A stretch of 34,281 bases of DNA from an uncultured Eubacteriales bacterium (GTDB lineage Bacteria > Bacillota > Clostridia > Lachnospirales > Anaerotignaceae). Positions 1 to 7,556 of this stretch are shown in pieces (positions within the stretch are counted from its first letter, which is position 1; each line of letters begins with the position of its first letter). The notes under the pieces were generated by a model, which had not been told where the DNA came from, did not search any database, and saw nothing but the letters and a program-made list of their open reading frames with translations. The position numbers and the translations under genes were made by a program. The stretch covers positions 1 through 34,281 of the forward strand of contig URCD01000016.1 of assembly GCA_900546215.1 (NCBI GenBank). Direction: 5' to 3'.

Positions 1-45
1 GAAAAGCGAAGGCTTTTTTGATTTCTCATAAAGGAATGAAGCATA

Positions 46-2850
46 TTGGATACATTAAAGGAAAGACTTGGCGAACTGTTTAAAAACAGGCTGTTTGTTC
101 TGCTTTTTATAGTTGCTGTTATATTTATAGTACTTGTAGGCAGGCTTTTTTATATGCAGATAGTAACGGGTGAGGAAGCAGACGCCAGCCTGACGGCAAG
201 TGTTACAAGGGAGGTTACAATTCCTGCCGCGAGAGGAAATATATATGACAGATATGGAAGACCCTTAGCTACGAATGAGGCGGCTTTTTCTGTAGAGATA
301 GATGACAGTATAACGGTGGATTATGCTGATTTTGACTCACAGGTTGTATCTTTATATGAAAAGCTTAATGAGAATGGATACTCGGTTGCGGATGATCTGC
401 CTGTTACAAGCGGCTTGCCATGCGAGTTTACAATTTCAGGTGATGATTTAACTGAATGGAAGACTGATATAGGACTTACGAGAAAACAGATGGATTATAC
501 CGCTGAGGAAACCATGAATTATCTTTATTCAGCCTATGGTATAGAAAACTCTGATTTTAGTGAACGCGAAAAAAGGGAGATTATATCCCTGGGCCTCAAT
601 ATAACAGATAAGAATATAATGATTGCAAACTTGATACTAATTATTGAGTCTAACGGAGGCGAAATTGTTGACGAGCTTCCTATATCTGAGGAGCAGCCGT
701 ACTATTTTATAATAGAGGATGAGGATGAAATCGCAAGATGGAAGGCCGATGTTTCAATGGAGAAGGAGGAGCTTGAATATGATGCCGGACAGTCAATGGA
801 GTATCTTATAGATCTTTTTGGCATACCTGAAAATATATCACCTTCTATGCAGAGAAAGCTGGCGACGGTCAGATACTCGATTTATCTCCAGCGTTTTAAA
901 AAATATCAGCCGGTTACGGTAGCAAGACAAATAAACGATAAAATAATAGCGGCTGTTAAGGAAAACCTGGATATATTTCCGGGCGTATCCATAGAAACCG
1001 AGTCCATGAGGATATATGACAACGGGGCAATATTCTCAAATATTATCGGCTATATAAGACAAATATCTGATACTGAGCTTGAAACCTACAGTGAGTACGG
1101 ATACACCTCCGGTGATATTATAGGAAAAACCGGAATGGAAAAATATATGGAGCTTGAACTCAACGGCCAGGATGGCACAATGATGGTTGAGGTTGACAAT
1201 ATGGGACGTAAAATAAGCACGCTGGAGACGAAGGCGCCGGTTTCCGGCAAAGATGTTTTTCTTACCATAGACAAGGATTTGCAGATTGCGGCGTACAACT
1301 ACCTTGAGGACTCTCTGGCTCAGGCTATAATTACAAGGCTTACCTCAGAGGAGGAAAGGGATGTGCCCGTTACCATGAAAGGTCTTTTTACTTCCATGAT
1401 TGACGGCAACAGTATATCTGTCAATGATATAATGAAGTCGGAGGACGGTTACCAGCTTGTTCTTAAAAATCTTATACTAGCCTATGACAAGGATATTGAT
1501 ATAACGGATACGGAACAGAAAACCGCGGCGAAGCAGGTGCTTACGCAGGCTGTGGACAACGGCACAATTTCATACTCTACAATGATATTTGTAATGCTTG
1601 AGCAGGGAATAATAACTGCTGATGACAATTACAGGGCCAGGATAGTTTCAGGTGAGCTTACACCGTTTAACGTAATAATAGATAAACTGCAGTCTGGGGA
1701 TTTAACGCCGGCTGAAACAAAGCTTGACCCTTGTACCGGTTCTGTGGTTGTTTCGGATGTAAATTCGGGTGACGTGCTCGCAATTGTAACATACCCGGCC
1801 TACGATAATAACGAGCTTGTAAATACTTTTAACAACGAGTATTATAATAAACTACTGGAGGACCCGACAACGCCCCTTGTTAACAGGCCGCTTATGCAGA
1901 AAAAGGCGCCGGGCTCCACGTTAAAAATGGTGACGGCTATAGCCGGCCTTGAAAGTGGGGTAATAAACACAACAACAGAGGTTAAGGACGAAGGCCTTTT
2001 CACCAAAGCGGGAACGCCGTATGCAAGATGTATGATATACTCATTAAACGGCTCAAATCATGGCTATGTCAACGTTTCAGAGGCGCTTGAGGTGTCATGC
2101 AACTATTTCTTCTATGATGTGGGCTATCTCCTTGGAAATGAAACTGACGACCCCACAAGCCTTAAGGGAATCACTGTGCTTGACGAATATTATGATGCGT
2201 TTGGACTTAATTCTCCAACCGGAATGGAAATCGGAGAAAACGCTCCGTCCATGGCGTCTCCTTCATATAAGGAAGAAATTATAAAATGGCAGAATCCTGA
2301 GGCAACTACCAGCCAGACCAGGTGGACCTCGGGTGATACAATACGTGCGGCAATCGGGCAGTCTGTAAACAGCTTCTCGGCTGCAAGCATGAATAAATAT
2401 ATTGCAACACTGGCAAACGGAGGCACCAGGTATAAAATGCATCTCCTTGACAAGGTAAAAAGCTCCGACGGTTCGGTTACAGAGGAAGTAGAGGAAACGG
2501 TTGAGAATGTAATGGACATTAAGCCGGAAAACCTTGAGGCTGTATATGAGGGAATGAGACTGGTTACACAGGGAACCAAGGGAACCCTCAGAACGGTTTT
2601 CAAGGATTTCCCTATTGATGTAGCAGCGAAATCAGGAACCGCCGAGGAAAATAAAAACAACAGCTCCCATGTATGGTTTGTAGGTTTCGCGCCCTATGAC
2701 GACCCGCAGATAGCTGTTACTGTTATGATACCATTCGGAGATGTATCAGGCTCTCCGGCCGCTGTAACGGCTAAAAACATTATAGCCGAATATATGGGGC
2801 TCAACTATGAATCCTCCAGCGGATATATGGAAAACTATTTAACTGAATAA
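46..2850 (+). CDS. mrdA: Penicillin-binding protein 2, elongasome transpeptidase with enlarged pedestal
   Basis: Class B penicillin-binding protein, a peptidoglycan DD-transpeptidase that works with RodA in side-wall synthesis; it is anchored in the membrane with its catalytic part outside. One N-terminal membrane segment (about residues 15-37) is followed by the PBP-dimerisation motif (RGNIYDRYGRPLA), then the transpeptidase domain with all three active-site motifs: STLK (Ser624, Lys627), SCN (684-686) and KSGTA (from Lys862). At 934 aa it is far longer than the usual 600-750. Part of the extra length is an approximate tandem duplication of a 93-residue pedestal segment (about 97-190 and 190-285); another part is an insert at about 430-560, between the pedestal and the catalytic core. 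The TTG start at 46 is set by AAGGA ending 10 nt upstream. Position upstream of minDE and rodA fits the clostridial shape operon. Function is certain by motif; pbpA is an alternative name. Confidence 0.95.
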   Translation: MDTLKERLGELFKNRLFVLLFIVAVIFIVLVGRLFYMQIVTGEEADASLTASVTREVTIPAARGNIYDRYGRPLATNEAAFSVEIDDSITVDYADFDSQVVSLYEKLNENGYSVADDLPVTSGLPCEFTISGDDLTEWKTDIGLTRKQMDYTAEETMNYLYSAYGIENSDFSEREKREIISLGLNITDKNIMIANLILIIESNGGEIVDELPISEEQPYYFIIEDEDEIARWKADVSMEKEELEYDAGQSMEYLIDLFGIPENISPSMQRKLATVRYSIYLQRFKKYQPVTVARQINDKIIAAVKENLDIFPGVSIETESMRIYDNGAIFSNIIGYIRQISDTELETYSEYGYTSGDIIGKTGMEKYMELELNGQDGTMMVEVDNMGRKISTLETKAPVSGKDVFLTIDKDLQIAAYNYLEDSLAQAIITRLTSEEERDVPVTMKGLFTSMIDGNSISVNDIMKSEDGYQLVLKNLILAYDKDIDITDTEQKTAAKQVLTQAVDNGTISYSTMIFVMLEQGIITADDNYRARIVSGELTPFNVIIDKLQSGDLTPAETKLDPCTGSVVVSDVNSGDVLAIVTYPAYDNNELVNTFNNEYYNKLLEDPTTPLVNRPLMQKKAPGSTLKMVTAIAGLESGVINTTTEVKDEGLFTKAGTPYARCMIYSLNGSNHGYVNVSEALEVSCNYFFYDVGYLLGNETDDPTSLKGITVLDEYYDAFGLNSPTGMEIGENAPSMASPSYKEEIIKWQNPEATTSQTRWTSGDTIRAAIGQSVNSFSAASMNKYIATLANGGTRYKMHLLDKVKSSDGSVTEEVEETVENVMDIKPENLEAVYEGMRLVTQGTKGTLRTVFKDFPIDVAAKSGTAEENKNNSSHVWFVGFAPYDDPQIAVTVMIPFGDVSGSPAAVTAKNIIAEYMGLNYESSSGYMENYLTE

Positions 2851-2945
2851 AGGGAAAATATTCCCATGAACCTTGAAAACATAATATCCAGCTCCAACAG
2901 ATGAAAATTTTGTAAAAAAATAGAATTATTTGCTTATAAAATAAG

Positions 2946-2974
2946 CTGTTACTCATGTATATTTTTGCTAGAAT
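2946..2974 (+). promoter_or_regulatory. Possible minD promoter (extended -10)
   Basis: In the 191-bp gap between PBP2 and minD there is TGCTAGAAT at 2966-2974, an extended -10 (TGn plus TAGAAT). The -35 region (CTGTTA, about 2946-2951) is weak, as is usual for extended -10 promoters. A short GGGAA/TTCCC hairpin at 2852-2865 right after PBP2 has no U-tract and is not a convincing terminator. The rest of the gap shows no gene; minC, commonly found here, is absent. Confidence 0.35.
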
Positions 2975-3041
2975 ACAAATAAGCTAATTATTTTGCACGA
3001 AATACAGTGCGGAAATTGTTCTTTTGCTAGGAGGATAACAC

Positions 3042-3836
3042 ATGAGTGAAGTAATAGTTGTAACAAGCGGAAAAGGCGGCGTAGGAAAAACTACAACTTC
3101 TGCCAATATAGGATGCGGACTTGCACTTGCCGGAAAAAAGGTTGTTCTGGTTGACTCTGACATCGGACTTCGTAATCTTGATGTTGTTATGGGACTTGAG
3201 AACAGAATAGTATATGACCTTGTTGACGTAATAGAGGGTTCATGCAGGCTTAAACAGGCGCTTATTAAGGATAAGAGATATCCGGGCCTGTTTCTGCTTC
3301 CCGCTGCGCAGACAAGGGATAAAAACGCTGTGTCTCCCGAACAGATGAAAAAGCTTTGCCAGAATATAAAGGATATGGGCTTTGAGTACATAATAATTGA
3401 CTGCCCGGCCGGTATTGAGCAGGGCTTCAAAAACGCTATAGCAGGCGCTGACAGAGCGGTTGTAGTGACAACACCGGAGGTAAGTGCCGTAAGAGACGCT
3501 GACAGAATAATAGGCCTGCTTGAGGCCAACGGCATTAATAATCCGGGTCTTATTGTAAACCGTGTAAAAATAGACATGGTTAAAAGAGGCGATATGATGT
3601 CAGTGGAGGACGTAAGGGAAATTCTTTCGGTTGACGTGCTTGGTGTTGTTCCGGATGACGAGGTTATAGTGGTTACCACCAATAAGGGTGAGCCTGCTGT
3701 TGCCGATGAATATTCAAAGGCAGGCAGGGCCTACAGGAATATAACCTCAAGAATCTTGGGCGAGGAAGTTCCTCTCATGGATTTAGATGAAAATGAGGGC
3801 TTTTTCGGTAAGCTTAAAAAAATGTTTGCTCGCTGA
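3042..3836 (+). CDS. minD: Septum site-determining ATPase MinD
   Basis: ParA/MinD-type P-loop ATPase that binds the membrane when ATP-loaded and helps position the division septum. The deviant Walker A motif GKGGVGKTT (Lys11 and Lys16) is at the N-terminus, followed by the VDSDIGLRNLD switch region and DCPAG Walker B-like segment. The last residues (FFGKLKKMF) form the amphipathic membrane-targeting helix typical of MinD, which separates it from ParA and Mrp proteins. Length 264 aa is normal. AGGAGG at 3029-3034 sets the ATG. minE follows directly, but the usual partner MinC is not encoded in this window. Confidence 0.97.
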   Translation: MSEVIVVTSGKGGVGKTTTSANIGCGLALAGKKVVLVDSDIGLRNLDVVMGLENRIVYDLVDVIEGSCRLKQALIKDKRYPGLFLLPAAQTRDKNAVSPEQMKKLCQNIKDMGFEYIIIDCPAGIEQGFKNAIAGADRAVVVTTPEVSAVRDADRIIGLLEANGINNPGLIVNRVKIDMVKRGDMMSVEDVREILSVDVLGVVPDDEVIVVTTNKGEPAVADEYSKAGRAYRNITSRILGEEVPLMDLDENEGFFGKLKKMFAR

Positions 3837-3865
3837 TTGACTGTTCTGTTAAGGATGTGGATGTT

Positions 3866-4144
3866 ATGGATATTCTCGGTTTATTGAAAAATACTGCTGC
3901 CCGGAGCGGCGGTGTCGCCAAGGACAGGCTTAAGCTTGTGCTTGTTCACGACAGAGTCGGCTGCTCCTATACGGTGCTAGAAATGCTTAAAACAGATATA
4001 CTTAATGTCATTTCCGAATATATGGAAATAGACGAGGACGAGCTTGACATAAGACTTACCCATATAAAAGAGTCTGCCGGAGAGGTTCCTGTGCTTTATG
4101 CCAATATTCCCATAAGGAGTATGCATATGGCTAAAAGCAGTTAA
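3866..4144 (+). CDS. minE: Cell division topological specificity factor MinE
   Basis: Small MinD-ATPase activator that drives MinD off the membrane. The sequence shows the MinE hallmark VAKDRLKLVLVHDR (the MinD-interacting helix/strand), then ISEYMEIDEDELDIRL and a C-terminal strand IPVL-like (VPVLYANIPI). With the ATG at 3866 the protein is 92 aa, normal for the family. An in-frame GTG at 3857 would add three residues, but AAGGA at 3851-3855 would then sit only 1 nt away, whereas it is 10 nt from the ATG, so 3866 is preferred. Co-transcribed with minD. Its presence implies an oscillating or gradient-forming Min system rather than DivIVA/MinJ alone. Confidence 0.93.
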   Translation: MDILGLLKNTAARSGGVAKDRLKLVLVHDRVGCSYTVLEMLKTDILNVISEYMEIDEDELDIRLTHIKESAGEVPVLYANIPIRSMHMAKSS

Positions 4145-4188
4145 GTATACTTGCAGTCCACCCAAGCGGGAGACTGTGCTAAATGGAA

Positions 4189-4229
4189 AAAAGGGCGCGT
4201 AATGTTTTTCATTATGCGCCCTTTTATTA
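4189..4229 (+). terminator. Strong intrinsic terminator after minE, in front of rodA
   Basis: A stem of about 16 bp (AAAAGGGCGCGTAATG at 4189-4204 pairing with CATTATGCGCCCTTTT at 4210-4225, one G-U pair) with a 5-nt T loop and a T-rich tail. It ends about 20 nt before the rodA start, leaving no room for a promoter. A smaller hairpin (AGTC-CCC / GGG-GACT, about 4156-4175) precedes it. Confidence 0.85.
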
Positions 4230-4245
4230 TTAGGAGACTTAATAT

Positions 4246-5397
4246 ATGATAAATATTAACAAAACTAAACTGCGAAACCTTGATAAATGGCTTATAGCCG
4301 CGGTTTGCGTTCTTACGGTTTTCGGTATAATATGCATTGGCAGCGCACTGCATGTCAATCTTGGGGAGGATCCGTCAAGCTACTATTCACAAATGATGTT
4401 TTTTGTAAGCGGAATTGTGATTATGCTGGCTGTGGCCTTATTGGACCTTGACTATTTTTCGCGGTTTGACGTACTTCTTTATCTGTTTAATATACTCCTG
4501 CTTGTAGCTGTTATACTTGTAGGCTCAAGCTCGAATAATGCGGTAAGATGGATTAGAATTGGCCCCATCAGACTGCAGCCGTCGGAATTTTCAAAGGTAA
4601 TATTGATTTTCTGTATGGCGAATTTTATTGACAAAAAAAAGGATTCGATTAATAATATAAGTGTCTTGGTGCGCTTATGCTTACTTGTGCTTGTTCCTGT
4701 AGCGCTTGTATTTGTTCAGCCTGCACTGTCTGCCAGTTTAGTTATTCTGTTTATATTCTGCATACAGATGTTTTCGGCTGAAATGGATTATAAGCTTATA
4801 GGAAAGGTGCTTTTAGTTGTAGTTCCTATTGCGGCGGTTGTAATATTGGATTCTATTAGGGAAGACCCTATTTTTATTGATAAGATACTTAGGCCTTATA
4901 TGATAACCCGTATAAAGGACCTTGTCGTTCAAGACCCGGGATCGGATACTTACTATCAGACATTGAAATCTATAAGCGCCATATCGAGCGGCCAGCTTAC
5001 GGGAAAGGGATTGTATCAGGGCACGCTTAATCAGCTCTCCTATCTTCCTGAGCCGCAGAATGACTTTATTTTTTCCGTAATTGGTGAAGAATTTGGTTTT
5101 ATTGGATGTTTGTTTGTTTTAGCCTTATTGTTTTTTATTATATTAAGATGCATTCTAATAGCAATGGAGGCAAGGGAAATGAAAGAGAGGCTCATAGCGG
5201 CAGGTGTGGCCGGTATGCTAATCTTTCAAACGTTTGTAAATGTAGGCGTAGCTACTGGTATTATGCCAAATACCGGTATGTCTTTGCCGTTTGTCAGCTA
5301 CGGAGGCAGTTCGCTTTGGACGAATATGGCGGCAATTGGATTGGTTTTGAATATCGGCCTTCGTCGTTCAAGAACGCTTTTTGAGGGGGAATATTAA
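4246..5397 (+). CDS. rodA: SEDS peptidoglycan glycosyltransferase RodA/FtsW
   Basis: Polytopic membrane protein (about 10 hydrophobic segments) that polymerises lipid II into glycan strands together with a class B PBP, here probably the PBP2 encoded upstream. Family signatures are RWIRIGPIRLQPSEFSK (about 101-117), YYQTLKSISAISSG, and QNDFIFSVIGEEFGFIG, in which Asp273 aligns with the essential extracellular Asp; the C-terminal LPFVSYGGSS motif is intact. The usual PDLGT motif is replaced by QPALSAS. AGGAG at 4232-4236 sets the ATG. Whether this copy serves elongation (RodA) or division (FtsW) cannot be settled from sequence alone; its linkage to PBP2 and mgsA favours RodA. Confidence 0.9.
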   Translation: MININKTKLRNLDKWLIAAVCVLTVFGIICIGSALHVNLGEDPSSYYSQMMFFVSGIVIMLAVALLDLDYFSRFDVLLYLFNILLLVAVILVGSSSNNAVRWIRIGPIRLQPSEFSKVILIFCMANFIDKKKDSINNISVLVRLCLLVLVPVALVFVQPALSASLVILFIFCIQMFSAEMDYKLIGKVLLVVVPIAAVVILDSIREDPIFIDKILRPYMITRIKDLVVQDPGSDTYYQTLKSISAISSGQLTGKGLYQGTLNQLSYLPEPQNDFIFSVIGEEFGFIGCLFVLALLFFIILRCILIAMEAREMKERLIAAGVAGMLIFQTFVNVGVATGIMPNTGMSLPFVSYGGSSLWTNMAAIGLVLNIGLRRSRTLFEGEY

Positions 5398-5789
5398 TGA
5401 ATATAGCACTTATTGCACATGATAATAAGAAAAAACTGATGGAGAACCTGTGTATTGCTTACAGGCATATCCTCATTAAACATAATTTGTATGCCACAGG
5501 AGGGACAGGAAGGCTTGTGGAGGAAATGGCAAACCTTACAGTTCATAAATATCTTGCGGGACATCTGGGCGGCGAGCAGCAGCTTGGGGCACAGGTCGCT
5601 AATAACGACATTGACCTGGTCATATTCCTGAGAGACCCTGTTTCACCAAAGAGCTATGAGCCTGATATTAATAGTATTTTACGTCTTTGCGACGTCCATA
5701 ATATACCTCTTGCAAGCAACCTGGCAACAGCGGAAATACTGCTTCTTGCCCTTGACAGAGGAGACTTGGACTGGAGGAACATGGTTTAA
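5397..5789 (+). CDS. mgsA: Methylglyoxal synthase homologue with altered catalytic residue
   Basis: Methylglyoxal synthase turns dihydroxyacetone phosphate into methylglyoxal and phosphate, a bypass of lower glycolysis. Family features are IALIAHDNKK at the N-terminus, YATGGTG (phosphate loop), GGEQQLGAQ, LRDPVSPKSYEPD and NIPLASNLATAE. In Escherichia coli MgsA the catalytic base is Asp71 in GGDQQ; here the aligned residue is Glu60. The position of E. coli His98 is Tyr, which I recall as common in related clostridia. The phosphate-loop Thr47 aligns with Gly. Activity is therefore uncertain. The start overlaps the rodA stop by one base (TAATG), with GAGGGGG just upstream, so the two are translationally coupled. 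130 aa is normal for the short Gram-positive form. Confidence 0.85.
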   Translation: MNIALIAHDNKKKLMENLCIAYRHILIKHNLYATGGTGRLVEEMANLTVHKYLAGHLGGEQQLGAQVANNDIDLVIFLRDPVSPKSYEPDINSILRLCDVHNIPLASNLATAEILLLALDRGDLDWRNMV

Positions 5790-6067
5790 TGAGCCCGCTT
5801 TTTAAGGTGCTTGCCATTTATTATGCCATAATTAATATTGTTCTTATTATTCTAATGGGCGTTGATAAGGTTAAGGCCAAAAGAAACGAGTGGCGTATAA
5901 AGGAAGCAACGCTGTTTAGCGCGGCACTTCTTGGCGGCGGTATCGGCGGTTTTATAGGAATGAAGCTTTTTCACCATAAAACAAAGAAATGGTATTTTTA
6001 TGCGGTTTTTGCCGCTGAAATAATACTGCATATCGTCCTTTTATGGTGCGTGAAGTCCAGATTATAA
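5789..6067 (+). CDS. DUF1294 family small membrane protein
   Basis: A 92-residue protein with three predicted membrane segments (about 7-24, 43-60 and 70-88). It matches the DUF1294 pattern: MGVDKVKAKRNEWRIKEATL, then a glycine-rich LLGGGIGGFIGMKLFHHKT and an aromatic KWYF. The family has no established biochemical role. The ATG overlaps the mgsA stop by one base, making it the last gene of the rodA-mgsA unit. No signal peptide or catalytic motif is visible beyond the conserved Asp-Lys and His-Lys pairs. Confidence 0.85.
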   Translation: MSPLFKVLAIYYAIINIVLIILMGVDKVKAKRNEWRIKEATLFSAALLGGGIGGFIGMKLFHHKTKKWYFYAVFAAEIILHIVLLWCVKSRL

Positions 6068-6071
6068 AAGG

Positions 6072-6121
6072 TTTTCCGCAGGAGATATTCTCGTGCGGAT
6101 TTCTTGTGTTAATGCGGAAAA
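6072..6121 (+). promoter_or_regulatory. Alternative hairpins between DUF1294 gene and FAD oxidoreductase
   Basis: TTTTCCGCA (6072-6080) can pair with TGCGG at 6094-6098, extended by GAGA/TCTC inside (6082-6085 with 6089-6092), giving a hairpin followed by a modest T-rich run. The same arm can pair perfectly with TGCGGAAAA at 6113-6121. The two structures exclude each other. The first may act as a weak terminator for the upstream operon. Confidence 0.4.
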
Positions 6122-6153
6122 ATAAGATTTAAATAAAGACCGGAGGGCTATCT

Positions 6154-7542
6154 ATGAATGTAAAAAGTAATGTTGATGTTGCCATAATTGGCGGCGGTAT
6201 CGGCGGTATTATGACTGCCTACAGGCTTCTTGAGAAGCATCCTGAGCTTAAGGTGACGGTAATTGAGAGAGGGCATGAAATAGAAAAAAGGGTCTGTCCT
6301 ATGCTGACAAAGAAGACGGATCACTGTGTTAAATGCGCAACATGCGCCATTATGGAAGGAATGGCTGGGGCCGGTGCGTTTTCAGACGGAAAATATGTTA
6401 TTTCTACGGAATACGGCGGCTGGCTGACCGAATTTCTTGAGCCTGAAACTGTTATTGACTATATCGAACAGGCTGACAAGATACTTGTCAAATTTGGAGC
6501 TACAACTGAAAGATTTATGCCTAATAACGAGCTTAAACTGGAATGTCTCAAGCACGACCTTCACATGTCTCAGGCACAGCTTAAACATTTGGGTACTGAC
6601 AGCAACTTCGATACAATGAGAAGGCTTATCAATGACCTTAAGGATAGATGCGATATAATTACTGATACTGAGGTGACCGGTGTCGATAAAGATACAAGAA
6701 CGATTACAATGGTTAATAAAGGCGTTGAGTACCATACAGAGGCAAAATACATAATTTTCGCAGTGGGCAGATTTGGCAGCAGATTTTTTGCGAAATGGTG
6801 CCAGGAGCACGACGTTGAGCTTAAAAATAACCAGGTGGATATCGGAGTCCGTGTGGAGCTTCCAGCTATTGTATGGGACAACTTCTCCAAAAAGATATAT
6901 GAGCCTAAAATTTGGTATAGAAGCAAAAAGTATGGAGATACAACAAGAATGTTCTGCTTCAATGAAAGGGGAGGCGTTGTTACGGAAAATACAGACGGCG
7001 TGCTCACAGTAAACGGACATTCTTACAGAGACGCGGCAAGAAAAACAGAAAATTCAAATTTTGCCCTGCTTTCAACAATCAGATTTACACAGCCGTTTAA
7101 CGACCCCATAAGCTACGCCAGAAATGTGGCAAGCCTTGCTAACCTTATTGCAGGCGGCGGAGTGCTGGTACAGAGACTGGGAGACCTTGAAAACGGCAGG
7201 AGAACAGAATATAAACGTCTTGCGCAGTCTACTACAAGACCGACAATGCAGGCTGTACCCGGCGATTTAAGCCTTTGCATGCCCAAAAGACAGCTGGACA
7301 ATATTATAGAGACACTTCATGCGCTTGACAATATCGCTCCCGGCACTGCCAACTATGATACTCTTCTTTACGGCGTTGAGTGCAAATACTATTCCGCAAG
7401 GCCGCAGACGGAGGACTTTGAAATAAAAGGCTGCGAGGATATTTATGCAATAGGCGACGGCGCAGGATTTACGCGCTCGCTTTCACAGGCAGCGGCAAAC
7501 GGATTATATGTGGCAGACAAGATTTCATCAAAAGAAGACTGA
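6154..7542 (+). CDS. FAD-dependent oxidoreductase, COG2509 type
   Basis: A 462-residue flavoprotein of the NAD(P)/FAD-dependent oxidoreductase fold, cytosolic. The dinucleotide-binding motif GGGIGG lies at residues 13-18 with the acidic end of strand 2 at VIERG (36-40); the C-terminal FAD motif is YAIGDGAGFTRSLSQAAANG. Four cysteines (48, 58, 61, 64) sit in the early insert, the last three as CxxCxxC, before GAGAFSDGK. This arrangement fits the uncharacterised FAD-dependent dehydrogenases of COG2509. The substrate is unknown. CGGAGGG at about 6141-6147 precedes the ATG. It is followed after 14 nt by the YqeG phosphatase gene. Confidence 0.8.
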   Translation: MNVKSNVDVAIIGGGIGGIMTAYRLLEKHPELKVTVIERGHEIEKRVCPMLTKKTDHCVKCATCAIMEGMAGAGAFSDGKYVISTEYGGWLTEFLEPETVIDYIEQADKILVKFGATTERFMPNNELKLECLKHDLHMSQAQLKHLGTDSNFDTMRRLINDLKDRCDIITDTEVTGVDKDTRTITMVNKGVEYHTEAKYIIFAVGRFGSRFFAKWCQEHDVELKNNQVDIGVRVELPAIVWDNFSKKIYEPKIWYRSKKYGDTTRMFCFNERGGVVTENTDGVLTVNGHSYRDAARKTENSNFALLSTIRFTQPFNDPISYARNVASLANLIAGGGVLVQRLGDLENGRRTEYKRLAQSTTRPTMQAVPGDLSLCMPKRQLDNIIETLHALDNIAPGTANYDTLLYGVECKYYSARPQTEDFEIKGCEDIYAIGDGAGFTRSLSQAAANGLYVADKISSKED

Positions 7543-7556
7543 TTTGAGGTTAGACT

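Noticed and set aside
1..45. Possible 3' end of an upstream gene (reading ending at a TGA at 19-21) or a terminator (AAAAGC/GCTTTT)
   Set aside because: Too short to decide. An upstream mreD-like gene would fit the usual order, but nothing here proves it.
2190..2660. A 156-codon minus-strand ORF within the PBP2 gene
   Set aside because: Antisense to the transpeptidase active-site region; composition and lack of start signals mark it as a shadow.
2984..3682. A 232-codon minus-strand ORF opposite minD
   Set aside because: It lies entirely over well-supported minD, is rich in Ser/Thr/Pro as expected from an antisense shadow, and has no ribosome site or recognisable domain.
6382..7020. A 212-codon minus-strand ORF opposite the FAD oxidoreductase
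   Set aside because: Antisense shadow of a gene with clear motifs; no ribosome site or domain.
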